Positions 17,362-26,223 of a stretch of DNA of 64,000 nucleotides are shown piece by piece. The notes under the pieces were generated by a model. That model did not search any database. It saw nothing but the letters and a program-made list of their open reading frames with translations, and had not been told where the DNA came from. Where the stretch lies: the NCBI GenBank assembly GCA_964487255.1, contig CAZAQV010000005.1, forward strand, positions 124,001-188,000, given 5' to 3'. A program made the translations under genes and the position numbers. The first letter of the stretch is position 1; every line of letters begins with the position of its first letter. This stretch comes from CAZAQV01 sp964487255. Its GTDB lineage: Bacteria > Myxococcota_A > Polyangia > Polyangiales > CAZAQV01.

Positions 17362-18759
17362 CTAGAAGAACACTTGAGTCTGCAGGCGTGCGGTGTGCTC
17401 GTCGACGGCTTGGCTAAGCAAGGCCGTGTAATTCACCTGGATCTTGAAGTTGTGTCCCACCTGGTACCAACTGAAGCCCGCTGTGAGTTCGGTACGGTCG
17501 AAGTTGTTTGGCCCCGCGTTCAGTAGAGACCAGCTTCTTCCTGCTCGAGCCGCGAGTTCGAGGTGTTCAGACAAGCGCACGCCACTTTGAACGAAAAACC
17601 CATGCCGATCGCGGCGCAGCGCCTCGGCGAGGACCAACTCGGTCTCGCTTCCATGCTCATCAACCGTCTCCCGGCGAAGATACTCTGCGGTGAGGGACCA
17701 GCCGGACCAGTACAGCCGGATGTCGCCGGTTAGCTGCAGGTAATCGAACGTCGCATCTTCAAAGAACTCTCCCTGCGTGCTCCGTGTACGGCGCGAACGC
17801 GCGTTGTAGGCCGCTGCGCCTCCAAGCACGAAGCGCACGCGCGCGCTTTGCGTGGGGTCGCGTTCATCGCCATCGTTGAAGCTCCCGGTCGGAAAAATCT
17901 CTAGCCGCCCTACGTACAAAAAGCCCGTGTCTCGATTGAGTCGGTTTCGCCCATCCCCGGAAAAGACGCCCAAGTAATAGCGCATGTAGTCGGGGACGAC
18001 GAAGCCGAAGACCTGCACGCCGATATCTCGATCGAGGTTGAGCTCATTGGTGATCGCGGCGCGTTCAACCAACTGTAAGCGAGAAGACGAGGTGACGCGC
18101 TGACGGCTGAAGGGAACCTTCATCTGACCGAATCGCAGGTTAAGGCCGTCGCCAAAGTGCCAAGTAAAAAAGGCGTCACGAAGTGGTACGGGGCTGTCGT
18201 CTTCGAGGTCACGATCTGAAAAGCCGAGCTGAATGTAGTAGCTCAGACGCTTGCGAAGAGCGTGTCCCGCGATCAGAAGGCGCAAACGTCGGATCAAAAA
18301 GCCGGCGGAGTCTGATCCCGGGGCGGCGAAGCGGCCAAGAGCTTGGAATTGACCACGAGCACGGAGTTGAAGCGCAAACCCATCGGACGCGGTGGCGAAC
18401 AGGACACCCTTGCCGAAGGCCCCGCGTGTTTTGAGGTCGTAGCGGCCGTCTTCATCGGTTGGGCCGTCACCTTCTTCGATGATTTCCACGCTCTCGAACT
18501 GGTCATCTTCGGAGTAGGGCGTCTCGATCGACTCGTCGACATCATCGTCGTCGTCATCGTCATCGTCATCGTCGTCGTCGTCATCGTCATCGTCATCGTC
18601 ATCGTCGTCGTCATCGTCATCGTCGCCCAATGCTTCGTCGACCTCGCCGTCGATGTCTACCTCGTCGTCCTCCTGTGCCTGGACCGCAGCGCCCCAAAGC
18701 ACAACCAGGACGCCGAGCAATACGCCAAGAGACTTGAGGGAAGCGCTGCGACTCGTCAC
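17362..18759 (-). CDS. Phosphate-selective porin O/P-like outer membrane protein with poly-Asp segment
   Basis: 465 residues from GTG 18759. Signal peptide to about residue 28 (VLWGAAVQA-Q), an acidic segment with an uninterrupted run of 28 Asp (residues 46-73) flanked by Glu/Asp-rich sequence, then a beta-barrel domain of the OprO/OprP type with alternating strand pattern, RLRLLIAGHALRKRLSYYIQLGFSD, FGQMKVPFSRQRVTSS, and a terminal aromatic (QVFF) as in outer membrane proteins. The Asp run would lie just outside the barrel, either periplasmic or surface-exposed, and could bind cations such as Ca. Substrate of the barrel is unproven. Converges on the diguanylate cyclase gene. Confidence 0.82.
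   Translation of the reverse strand: MTSRSASLKSLGVLLGVLVVLWGAAVQAQEDDEVDIDGEVDEALGDDDDDDDDDDDDDDDDDDDDDDDDDDDDVDESIETPYSEDDQFESVEIIEEGDGPTDEDGRYDLKTRGAFGKGVLFATASDGFALQLRARGQFQALGRFAAPGSDSAGFLIRRLRLLIAGHALRKRLSYYIQLGFSDRDLEDDSPVPLRDAFFTWHFGDGLNLRFGQMKVPFSRQRVTSSSRLQLVERAAITNELNLDRDIGVQVFGFVVPDYMRYYLGVFSGDGRNRLNRDTGFLYVGRLEIFPTGSFNDGDERDPTQSARVRFVLGGAAAYNARSRRTRSTQGEFFEDATFDYLQLTGDIRLYWSGWSLTAEYLRRETVDEHGSETELVLAEALRRDRHGFFVQSGVRLSEHLELAARAGRSWSLLNAGPNNFDRTELTAGFSWYQVGHNFKIQVNYTALLSQAVDEHTARLQTQVFF
18541..18624 (-). repeat. 28-codon Asp trinucleotide run
   Basis: Twenty-eight consecutive Asp codons, an irregular mixture of GAC and GAT (read on the minus strand), in the porin gene. The mixed codons indicate it is older than, or stabilised against, pure slippage. 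On the plus strand it reads ATC/GTC, which creates a spurious Val/Ile frame. Confidence 0.95.
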
Positions 18760-18844
18760 CGGCCTGGTCTAAAGGGCCGTGATCCGCTGCGCAAGGCTTC
18801 TGTGGCAGGCCGCTCAAGCCAAAATTCAGCTCGCAGAAGACTTC

Positions 18845-19705
18845 CTAAATAAAGCCCGACTCTTTGCCGATCTGGCGTACCGCGGGCAAGAGTGAGTCGT
18901 ACGCGGCGGCGTTGCAGGCGAAGATGCCGTGATGGTTCTGCATGTCGGCCACGGTGTAGTCGAAGTCGGCTCCCGAGAGGTCGGTGAACACCCCACCAGC
19001 GGCGCGAATGATCGCTTCGGGCGCGCAGGCGTCCCAGCGGCTCGACTTGTCGGTGATGTGTACGTAGAAATCGGCTTCCTTTTCGGCAATGCGCCCGCAT
19101 TTGAGGCCGACGGAGCCTTGGACGACTTCGTTGGCGATGCCGATGCGCTCGATCAAGGTGTCGAGGTGCGGCGAACGGTGTGAGCGCGAAATGACCATCG
19201 TCATGTCTTTGGAGTCGGTCTTTTTACTGACGCTGAGCGGCTTGGCGATCCCGTCGACGCGAAGGTTGGCGCCCCAACCCTCTGCGGCCTCGTAAAGTTT
19301 GTCGGTGGCTGGCTGGTAGACGACACCGACTTTGGCGTTACCTTCGATGGCCAAGCCGATCATCACCGAGAACTCACCATTTTTTTTGATGAACTCTTTG
19401 GTGCCGTCCATCGGGTCGATAAACCAACAGCGTCGCTTCTTGAGCGCCTCGCTTTGATCCGGAGACTCTTCCGCGACAACCCCGTCGTGGGGAAAGTTCT
19501 TGCGAATCGCATTGACCAAAAAGTCGTTGGCTTCTTTGTCGGCAATCGTGACGGGCCCGTCCGCGCCCTTCGACTCGATGTCGTAATCGGTATTGTAGTG
19601 CTTCATCAAGATCTTGCCGGCTTCGAGTGCGAGTTCGCTGGCGATCATGACTTCGCGCACAAGTCCGGCGCCTCCTGCGACCATCGTGCGTTTGTTGTCC
19701 TGCAT
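18845..19705 (-). CDS. cysQ: Inositol monophosphatase family, CysQ-like 3'(2'),5'-bisphosphate nucleotidase
   Basis: 286 residues. Mg-dependent phosphatase of the IMPase/FBPase-like fold: VVAEESPDQSE, FIDPMDGTKEFI and WDACAPEAIIRAAGG are the metal-binding motifs, and the GTKEFI form is typical of CysQ, which removes the 3' phosphate of PAP. An inositol-phosphate substrate cannot be excluded. Start ATG 19705 is followed by MQDNKRTMVAGG; ATG 19684 is an alternative. The frame continues upstream to 20200 without similarity, so it is not included. It lies 85 bases before the porin gene, same strand, which may share its transcript. Confidence 0.88.
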   Translation of the reverse strand: MQDNKRTMVAGGAGLVREVMIASELALEAGKILMKHYNTDYDIESKGADGPVTIADKEANDFLVNAIRKNFPHDGVVAEESPDQSEALKKRRCWFIDPMDGTKEFIKKNGEFSVMIGLAIEGNAKVGVVYQPATDKLYEAAEGWGANLRVDGIAKPLSVSKKTDSKDMTMVISRSHRSPHLDTLIERIGIANEVVQGSVGLKCGRIAEKEADFYVHITDKSSRWDACAPEAIIRAAGGVFTDLSGADFDYTVADMQNHHGIFACNAAAYDSLLPAVRQIGKESGFI

Positions 19706-19859
19706 CGCAGCGAGTATGCCGCGAGGCCTTCGACGCCGACAAGGAAGTTTTTCCCTAGCAATATTGTAATCTGTGGGGCGCCACGGCAAGGCAGCCGGGG
19801 AATGCGCCATCGAGGTTACGGCGCAAGCGCGGTGGGCTTGCAAGACTTTCATCGTGGGT

Positions 19860-21512
19860 ATGTCACACACGCAGTGGGTTGCTTCGCCGACGGCAATTGG
19901 GTTCTTGCTTTCGGTGGTCGTCCTCGCCAGTGGCTGCAACGGACAGCTCGGCTCGATGGAGGAGGCCGACGGCGTGCCCGACCCGAGCAATCCGAGCGAC
20001 CCGGACAATGTCAACGACCCAAACGATTCAGTCGTGACGCCGAGCGACCCGGGGCCGAAGTTGGTCGACGGGCGGATCCCACAGCGGATCTGGCGACTCA
20101 CCGATGCGCAGTTTCGTGTGGAGATGCGCGTTTTGTTCGGCGACGACGTGCCAGATTTGGGGACGCTCGGTGAGGGCGTTCCCAGCCACGGTTTTACCAA
20201 TGGGTCGTTCGGCCTACAGATCGATCAGGTCAGCGCGGCCGATGTGTTTGCGGTAACCGGTGCGTATGCGGAGCACGTTGCAAACAATGCCGGTTCGGTG
20301 GTTTCGTGTGCGGGCGAAACCGCGGGAAGCCGCGCATGTGCACGTGCGTACTTAGAAACCCTCACGACGCGGGCGTTTCGCCGACCCGTTACCGCTGCCG
20401 AGGTTGACTCGCTGATGGAGCTGTTCGATCTAGCCAGCGAGATTAGCTATGAAAAGGGGATCGAGACGGCAGTACATGGTGTGCTCAACGCACCCGATTT
20501 CTTGTATCGCACGGAGATCGGAACCGGTGCCGGCGTACGGCGGCTTACCGAGTACGAAATCGCATCGCTGCTCTCCTTTGTGCTCACGGGCCGCTCGCCC
20601 GACGCGATGCTCCTGGACGCTGCTGCTGCCGGGCGCCTATCGGAACCCAGCGAACGACTCGCGCAAGCTGAACGTCTCCTCGCGAGTTCTCAGTCTGTCT
20701 GGCGAACCTTTGGTCGACAATGGCTCGACATGCCGAGACTCAAGGAAAACGGTGGGGCGCTTGCCGGTGCCATGGCAGAAGAGTCGGAGCGTTTTGTGAT
20801 GGAGACCATCTTGGCTGGCGACGGAACATTCGACGCGCTTTTTACGTCGACAGCCGGCTGGCTCACGCCCGAGATGGCCGACCACTATGGTGTTTCATCT
20901 TCCGGTGCCAACCAGGCTGTCGACCTTGGCGCGGAGCGCTCCGGGCTACTAACTCGTGCAGCGTGGCTGACATCGCACTCGCGCGCGACCGACACCTCGA
21001 TTGAGCTTCGGGGTCACTTCGTATGGTCAAACCTGCTCTGCAATGTGATTCCCCCACCGCCTGCTGGCGCGACCGCGATGCAAGGAGAGCTCGTTGGTCC
21101 CGACGCTACCAAACGAGAAATCGTCGAGGCCCGCGCTGCGCTTTCCTGCAACGGCTGCCATCAATACATGGACCCGATCGGTTTCGGCTTTGAGACTTTC
21201 GACCAAAAGGGCGTGTATCGCGAGGCGGACCAAGACGGCGCGATCGATCCAGAGGGTACCGTCCCCGACTTTGGTTCGTTTGCCAACGCAGCTGAGCTGA
21301 GCAACCTCATCGCGCAAAGTGAGATGGGACGGGCTTGCTTCGCCGAACGTCTCTCGCAGTTCTTGCTCGGCGCGCAACTTGGAAAGCCAGACGAAGTCGA
21401 GTGGCTCAATCAGGCTTACGCCGATTTTATGGCCGATGGCAGAAATGTGGAGGCGCTGGTGCTCGGGCTCGTCTCGCACTCGGCGTTTGTGGAACGGGGA
21501 GTGTCACAGTGA
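19860..21512 (+). CDS. DUF1592/DUF1588/DUF1585 lipoprotein
   Basis: 550 residues. Start at ATG 19860 gives a lipoprotein signal (VVVLASGC) and an acidic Asp/Asn/Pro linker; the frame continues upstream to 19773. The body matches the conserved order of these domains in Planctomycetes and Myxococcota: WRLTDAQFRVEM (DUF1587-like), RAYLETLTTRAFRRPV and FLYRTEIG (DUF1595/1592), CNGCHQYMDPIGFGFETFD (DUF1588), and the C-terminal DUF1585 segment with ELSNLIAQSEMGRACF. A CxxCH haem motif is present (CNGCH) but a bound haem is unproven. It overlaps the next gene by 4 bases, a classic gene pair. Confidence 0.9.
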   Translation: MSHTQWVASPTAIGFLLSVVVLASGCNGQLGSMEEADGVPDPSNPSDPDNVNDPNDSVVTPSDPGPKLVDGRIPQRIWRLTDAQFRVEMRVLFGDDVPDLGTLGEGVPSHGFTNGSFGLQIDQVSAADVFAVTGAYAEHVANNAGSVVSCAGETAGSRACARAYLETLTTRAFRRPVTAAEVDSLMELFDLASEISYEKGIETAVHGVLNAPDFLYRTEIGTGAGVRRLTEYEIASLLSFVLTGRSPDAMLLDAAAAGRLSEPSERLAQAERLLASSQSVWRTFGRQWLDMPRLKENGGALAGAMAEESERFVMETILAGDGTFDALFTSTAGWLTPEMADHYGVSSSGANQAVDLGAERSGLLTRAAWLTSHSRATDTSIELRGHFVWSNLLCNVIPPPPAGATAMQGELVGPDATKREIVEARAALSCNGCHQYMDPIGFGFETFDQKGVYREADQDGAIDPEGTVPDFGSFANAAELSNLIAQSEMGRACFAERLSQFLLGAQLGKPDEVEWLNQAYADFMADGRNVEALVLGLVSHSAFVERGVSQ

Positions 21513-22987
21513 GCAAGAAACAGAACTCTAACTACGGCGTCGCATGTCCTAGTCTCTACCGTCGCCGCTTTCTGACGACGATGAGCAAGTACGCGGCTTC
21601 CTTGCCCGTTGCCGCGGCTATCCTCAAGGCACGGACCGTTCATGCGCAACAGCGCCCCGTCCGGGTCATCGCGTTCAAGACCTTTCACGGAAACAACCGC
21701 AACTGGTGGGTGCCCAAGACCACCTCCGGTCAGATCCCAGGCGGGACCGACGTTGACATGTCCACGTTGATCCTCGACTACGCGGACGCCACGCTCCGCC
21801 CGTTGCACGCGTTTCGCGACAAGATGCTCGTGCTGGATGGTCTCGACCATTGTGTTGTGCCCGAGTACGACGGAAGCCACGGTCATAACGGTGGTCCCAC
21901 AGCATTGACAGGTTACGGCTACAACGTCTCAGGTCCGTCGATCGATCAGCTCATCAGCGAGCGACTGGGCAGCGCCGCAGGCCGCGCGATGGTACTTGGC
22001 GCAGACGCAGAATATGGCGGCTTCAAGTCGACGTTCTACAACCAGAATGGCAATGCGATTCGACCTTCTGAAGACGCACGACGCGAGTATGACCTCGTCT
22101 TTCAAGGGTTCACGCCACCAGACACCAACCCGACACCAACACCAGAGACGCCCGCGGTCAGTCAGAACGCACTCTACGCGGCAATCCTCGACAAGTCCGC
22201 GACGCGCATCAACGGCCTCCGAACAGAGTTGACCGGCAGCGAACGCGAGAAGCTCGATGCCCATCTGGCAGGTCTTGAGCGTCTGAAAGCTCAGTTCGCC
22301 GAGACGGGCGGCAGTACGAACCCGACTGGACCGGTGGAGTGCAGTCCGACGCAGCCGCCGAGCTCGAGCGGCAGCGGAAGCCGCGCGTCGATGGAAAGCA
22401 AGATGACGTCGATTGCCCATCTGATTGGCCAAGCCTTCGCCTGTGACTTATCGCGCGTAGCGGGTGTGCAGATCGGCGGTGACTGGATGTTTCCATTCCC
22501 CACTCTCGAAGCCGACTTTCACAACACGTGCACGCACACCGTTCACACGTCCGGTGGAAACGTAAACACCTCCGTCAAAGACCGCTACGTCGACGGCATG
22601 CGGTTTTGCGCCGAGCAGGTTGCCAAGGTTTTGCAGGTACTCGATGTGCCGGACCCGGCCGCGAGCGAAGGCACCCTCTTGGACAACACCGTGCTTTTTT
22701 GGACCAACGAGGTGAGTTGCACTGGGATGCACGACGACGATTGGATGACCATTCCAGCGATCATTGCGGGCGGCGGCGGCGGAAAGATTCGGCAAGGCCG
22801 GTACCTTCGGTTTCACGAACCTTGGGCCGGCTATTCAGGCGCGCGACCTCAGAACGGGACGCCGCACAACAAGGTGCTGACCTCGATCTGCCATGCCGTC
22901 GGTCTCACAGATATCAACTACGTCGGCGACCCGCGAGCAGCGAGCAATAGTCGCTACCAAGGTCCGCTCAGCGAAATCATGACGTAG
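21509..22987 (+). CDS. DUF1552 protein with Tat-like signal
   Basis: 492 residues. The GTG start at 21509 overlaps the TGA of the preceding gene (GTGA), with GGGGAG 8 bases upstream, so translation is coupled. N-terminal RRRFLTTMSKYAASLPVAAA resembles a twin-arginine signal. The body is a DUF1552 protein (FKTFHGNNRNWWVPKT, HCVVPEYDGSHGHNGGPTAL, FWTNEVSCTGMHDDDW, HNKVLTSICHAVG), a sulphatase-like/alkaline-phosphatase-like fold in related proteins. The DUF1592-DUF1552 pair is common in Planctomycetes and Myxococcota and is exported; its reaction is unknown. It converges on the TPR lipoprotein gene, 10 bases apart. Confidence 0.9.
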   Translation: MSKKQNSNYGVACPSLYRRRFLTTMSKYAASLPVAAAILKARTVHAQQRPVRVIAFKTFHGNNRNWWVPKTTSGQIPGGTDVDMSTLILDYADATLRPLHAFRDKMLVLDGLDHCVVPEYDGSHGHNGGPTALTGYGYNVSGPSIDQLISERLGSAAGRAMVLGADAEYGGFKSTFYNQNGNAIRPSEDARREYDLVFQGFTPPDTNPTPTPETPAVSQNALYAAILDKSATRINGLRTELTGSEREKLDAHLAGLERLKAQFAETGGSTNPTGPVECSPTQPPSSSGSGSRASMESKMTSIAHLIGQAFACDLSRVAGVQIGGDWMFPFPTLEADFHNTCTHTVHTSGGNVNTSVKDRYVDGMRFCAEQVAKVLQVLDVPDPAASEGTLLDNTVLFWTNEVSCTGMHDDDWMTIPAIIAGGGGGKIRQGRYLRFHEPWAGYSGARPQNGTPHNKVLTSICHAVGLTDINYVGDPRAASNSRYQGPLSEIMT

Positions 22988-22997
22988 GGTTTGTCGT

Positions 22998-24245
22998 TTA
23001 GGTTTCGTCGCCGACTGTTGCGGGTTCGCGGCTTGGGTCTTTGGGCGTCGCGGGTGGAGGCTCTTTGGGCAGGTTTCGAGGGGGCGTGTCGAGAGGTTGT
23101 GCGCCGGGCATTTGGTCGTGTAGCGATTGCTCGCGCACGCGGTCGAGACCCGCTTGAATCTTGTCTTTCCATTCGCTCTCGATGCCCGTTCGCTCAAGCA
23201 TCATCATGGTCAGCTCCCAGTAGCGAACGGCGTGCTTGACCAAAGGCGCGATCTTCTTGCGAAGCTCTTTTCGATACTCCTCTTCGTAAACGGCCATCTC
23301 TGCCGCGCTGAACTCAAGCTTGGGTGGCGGAACCGGCGATTTCGAAATGTCCTGATAAAGTAGGTCATACATCGCGCCGATCTGATAGCCCGCTGGTGCG
23401 GCCCATTCGGCTAGCGAGTAGCGCATCGTATTGAAGTATTCGGTTTGCGCTTGGAGCATGAAGGTGGCGCGGCGTTCGAGTACTTGGTGCTGTTGCTCGG
23501 CGTTGGTCTCTGGGATCTGAATTTTCTCGGCTTCGATGCGGTACGTCTCGGCAAACACATAGTTCGCAGCGGCAGCGAAAAACTCGTCCATCACGCGCTC
23601 GTTGTCCGGTCGGCTGCGATAGTAGCCAACGGCGTTACGGGCGGTGCGTCGCGCCTCCGGTATCATACCGAGCCCGAGCTCGTGCTGGGATCGGCGGGCC
23701 AACGCTTCGATCTTTTGGTCCGAATCGAGGTCGCGAATCTCGAGCAGCTCCTTGGCAATTTCTAACCCACGCTCGTGGCGTTCGAGCGAGACATAGAGGG
23801 CGGCAAGCTGAAAGCGTGTGTGCAGGGTGTCCTCGGAGCCGGGGTGTTCACGCAGCAGCCGCTCATAGAACTCGGCGGCCGCTTCGCCCTTGCTGAGTTC
23901 ATGCAAGCACAGTCCTGCGTTGTAGAGCGCGGGCGATGCCCATTGTGTGTCGGCAAACTCGTCCGCCACCTTCTCGTAGTAGGGAATCCCTTCCTCACAG
24001 CGGTTCTGCTTTCCAAGCTGGTAGGCATGATCGAAAAGGTCCTCGGCGTCGTATACACCATCGGGTGTGACGACCAGCGCATCCATCGTGATCGACTGCG
24101 GCTCGGATGCGCCTTTGCCGACCTGTGCACCACCGCAGCCCACCCCAATGAGCATTGAGGCCGCAAGCACGACCATGACAGAAGTGGACAGTGCGGTTGT
24201 GTCGTCAAGTGCAACGGGACGCGAAAGGTAGCAGACGGGCATCAT
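22998..24245 (-). CDS. TPR-containing lipoprotein
   Basis: 415 residues. Start 24245 or 24242 gives a leader with an Arg and a Cys-terminated signal (MLIGVGC); ATG 24176 is a shorter option. Residues about 65-280 hold TPR-like helical pairs (YNAGLCLHELSKGEAAAEFYERLL, FQLAALYVSLERHERGLEIAKELLE, ARRSQHELGLGMIPEARRT). Later segments are helical and acidic, and the end is Pro-rich (KEPPPATPKDPSREP). It probably scaffolds an envelope complex. No specific partner is shown. It is convergent with the DUF1552 gene and divergent from the next lipoprotein gene at 24356. Confidence 0.8.
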   Translation of the reverse strand: MMPVCYLSRPVALDDTTALSTSVMVVLAASMLIGVGCGGAQVGKGASEPQSITMDALVVTPDGVYDAEDLFDHAYQLGKQNRCEEGIPYYEKVADEFADTQWASPALYNAGLCLHELSKGEAAAEFYERLLREHPGSEDTLHTRFQLAALYVSLERHERGLEIAKELLEIRDLDSDQKIEALARRSQHELGLGMIPEARRTARNAVGYYRSRPDNERVMDEFFAAAANYVFAETYRIEAEKIQIPETNAEQQHQVLERRATFMLQAQTEYFNTMRYSLAEWAAPAGYQIGAMYDLLYQDISKSPVPPPKLEFSAAEMAVYEEEYRKELRKKIAPLVKHAVRYWELTMMMLERTGIESEWKDKIQAGLDRVREQSLHDQMPGAQPLDTPPRNLPKEPPPATPKDPSREPATVGDET

Positions 24246-24355
24246 TCTTATAGACGACGACGTGCTTCGAAAGTTCCCACGAACATCGTCCAGCCAAGCT
24301 TGCCACAAAAATGAGGTGGATCTGTCCGGCAGAAGGTGGGATGAAGTGAGCGCCG

Positions 24356-25330
24356 ATGTTCTTTCGACTCGCGCTTGCGCTCGCGTTGGGCGCCACCCTC
24401 GGCTGTGGGGCCCCGAGCACCAAGGTCGGGCGCCCGGTTCGAACGCCGGACATGCAGCGTATCGGCGAGCTGGGCTATGCGGCGCGCGCGCCGGCCGGCG
24501 CCCGTTCGATGGAGCTCTGGGTTCGGCTGGGTGCCTTCGATGCATCACCGCCGCAGCGCGCGACGGCCCTAGCGTGGAGTTTCGAAACCGAGGCGCTCAA
24601 AGCATCCGTCTTTCCGTTTTCAACCCGCTTCACTTGGTCGTGCGGTCCCGACGAGCCCTTTTCCTCGTGTGCCGAGCGCGGTCTCTCCGTGCTCCAAGGG
24701 GCGCCGGAACGCTACGATGTGGAGGCGATTCGTGCGCGCCTTGCTGCGGGACGGCTTGCGGCCGCCTCGTCGAATCCAGATGCCCGCGAGGCGCTCGATG
24801 CGCTTCTGCGCGAACTATTTGAGGAGCCGTCCAAGCTTCGCCCGCTTGGCAAGGAGCCCGATGATGTCACGCTCAGCGAGGCTGCGCTCGCTGCGCTCTG
24901 GGAGCGATATTATGGAGCGAACAACGCCCTTTTGGTGAGCTATGGTTATGACGTGGAGGCGCACGTGGGGCTTTCGACCGCCACGCTACGACGGGCTGAC
25001 GACCGCTTTTTGCAGCCCGATCTTGCCTTGGGTGAGGGTCAGGTACGCAGCGGCGAGGCTTCTCCCGGATACCGTTGGACGGCGGCCCTCTGCTCCTGTT
25101 TTGAGGCCGTCGCGCAGCTTCGAGCTGCCTTTCTCAAGTTGGAGCCGAGGCTTATCTCACACCTCATCGATGTCCGCGGCCACGGCTACCTGGCTGTCTT
25201 TTTGGGACCGGCACCGGAGCCTGAACACGGCGATTTTCTGCGCACCATGGTCTCAAGCTCACAGTGCCAAACCAAAGATCCCCTGATGCGCTGGCTAATT
25301 GGCGAACTCGGGCTTGACACGACGCGTTAG
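24356..25330 (+). CDS. Lipoprotein with degenerate M16 peptidase-like fold
   Basis: 324 residues. Signal ALALALGATLGC then a body resembling half an M16 (insulinase-like) protein: ELWVRLGAFDASPPQRATALAWSFE in the usual first strand-helix, and LWERYYGANNALLVSYGYD, which matches the M16 region Tyr-x-Pro-Asn-hydrophobic, near residue 180. The zinc motif HxxEH that defines active peptidases is absent, so it is more likely an inactive M16-like paralogue. No operon partner is close on the left, and etfB starts 21 bases after its stop, so it may share a transcript with etfBA. Confidence 0.55.
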   Translation: MFFRLALALALGATLGCGAPSTKVGRPVRTPDMQRIGELGYAARAPAGARSMELWVRLGAFDASPPQRATALAWSFETEALKASVFPFSTRFTWSCGPDEPFSSCAERGLSVLQGAPERYDVEAIRARLAAGRLAAASSNPDAREALDALLRELFEEPSKLRPLGKEPDDVTLSEAALAALWERYYGANNALLVSYGYDVEAHVGLSTATLRRADDRFLQPDLALGEGQVRSGEASPGYRWTAALCSCFEAVAQLRAAFLKLEPRLISHLIDVRGHGYLAVFLGPAPEPEHGDFLRTMVSSSQCQTKDPLMRWLIGELGLDTTR

Positions 25331-25351
25331 GATCCCCAAATCTCTGGCTCC

Positions 25352-26191
25352 ATGAAAATACTCGTACCCTGTAAACCGGTCAGTGATCCCGACAACGCCA
25401 GCAAGATTAAAGTGGTCGATGGTGGCGCCGGCATCAGCGAAGAAGGTCTTGAGCGCGTCCCCAACCCCTTTGACGACTGGGCCGTCGAGGCCGCGCTGCG
25501 TCTGACCGAAAACGGCTCGACCAAGGAGCGTGTTGGTGAGGTCGTGGTGGTGACGATTGGAGATGCGAGCGCGACCCAGGTCATCCGCAAGTTCCTGGCC
25601 ATGGGCGCTGACCGCGGTGTGCTCATCGAAGCAACGGATGCCGCGCTCGATGCTCCGACTGTCGCCAAGGCGCTCAAGGCCATCGTCGAAAAAGAGAGCC
25701 CTGACATGGTGGTGATGGGCAAGCGTGCCTCTGATGGCGAGAACAACGCGGTCGGACAGATGCTTGCGGAGCACCTCGGTTGGCCGCAGGGCTCTGACGC
25801 GATGCACATTGCAACGGCCGACGACGGGAAGACCGTGCAGGTTCATCGAGAGGTCGACGGCGGGGTCATCAAGCTCAAGATTGCCGGGCCACTCGTCATC
25901 ACCGCATCGGATCGCATCGTTGGCCCCAACGCGGTCAAAAACGGTGTTACCCCCGACGACTTCGCCTATCCAGAGTCCGACTCCGGTCGCTTTCCTTCGA
26001 TGAAGGGCATTATGCAATCGAAGAAGAAACCGCTCGAGCAGCTCAAGCTCAGCGAACTTGGGGTCGAAGCGGTGCTGACGACGACCTATTCGGACTATGC
26101 GCTTCCGCCCGCGCGCTCCGGACAAGCGACCTTCGTTGAGAGCGCCGACGAGCTCGTGCAGAAACTGTCCACCGAGGCCAAGGCTCTGTAA
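25352..26191 (+). CDS. etfB: Electron transfer flavoprotein beta subunit
   Basis: 279 residues, cytoplasmic beta subunit that with EtfA shuttles electrons from acyl-CoA and other dehydrogenases to ETF-quinone oxidoreductase. Diagnostic segments include MKILVPCKPVSDP, NPFDDWAVEAAL, and the AMP-binding LAMGADRGVLI with GKRASDGENNAVGQMLAEHLGWPQ. It starts 21 bases after the M16-like lipoprotein gene and is followed by etfA after 32 bases, the usual etfB-etfA order. Confidence 0.97.
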   Translation: MKILVPCKPVSDPDNASKIKVVDGGAGISEEGLERVPNPFDDWAVEAALRLTENGSTKERVGEVVVVTIGDASATQVIRKFLAMGADRGVLIEATDAALDAPTVAKALKAIVEKESPDMVVMGKRASDGENNAVGQMLAEHLGWPQGSDAMHIATADDGKTVQVHREVDGGVIKLKIAGPLVITASDRIVGPNAVKNGVTPDDFAYPESDSGRFPSMKGIMQSKKKPLEQLKLSELGVEAVLTTTYSDYALPPARSGQATFVESADELVQKLSTEAKAL

Positions 26192-26223
26192 GCCGTTTGC
26201 ACGGCGAAGGAAGGAAAAGAAAG

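Noticed and set aside
18343..18852. A long Val/Ile-rich frame on the plus strand over the Asp run
   Set aside because: It is the antisense of the Asp codons; it has no signal, motif or ribosome site, while the minus-strand porin does.
24356..25330. An active M16 metallopeptidase
   Set aside because: No HxxEH or reversed HxxEH motif anywhere in the protein.
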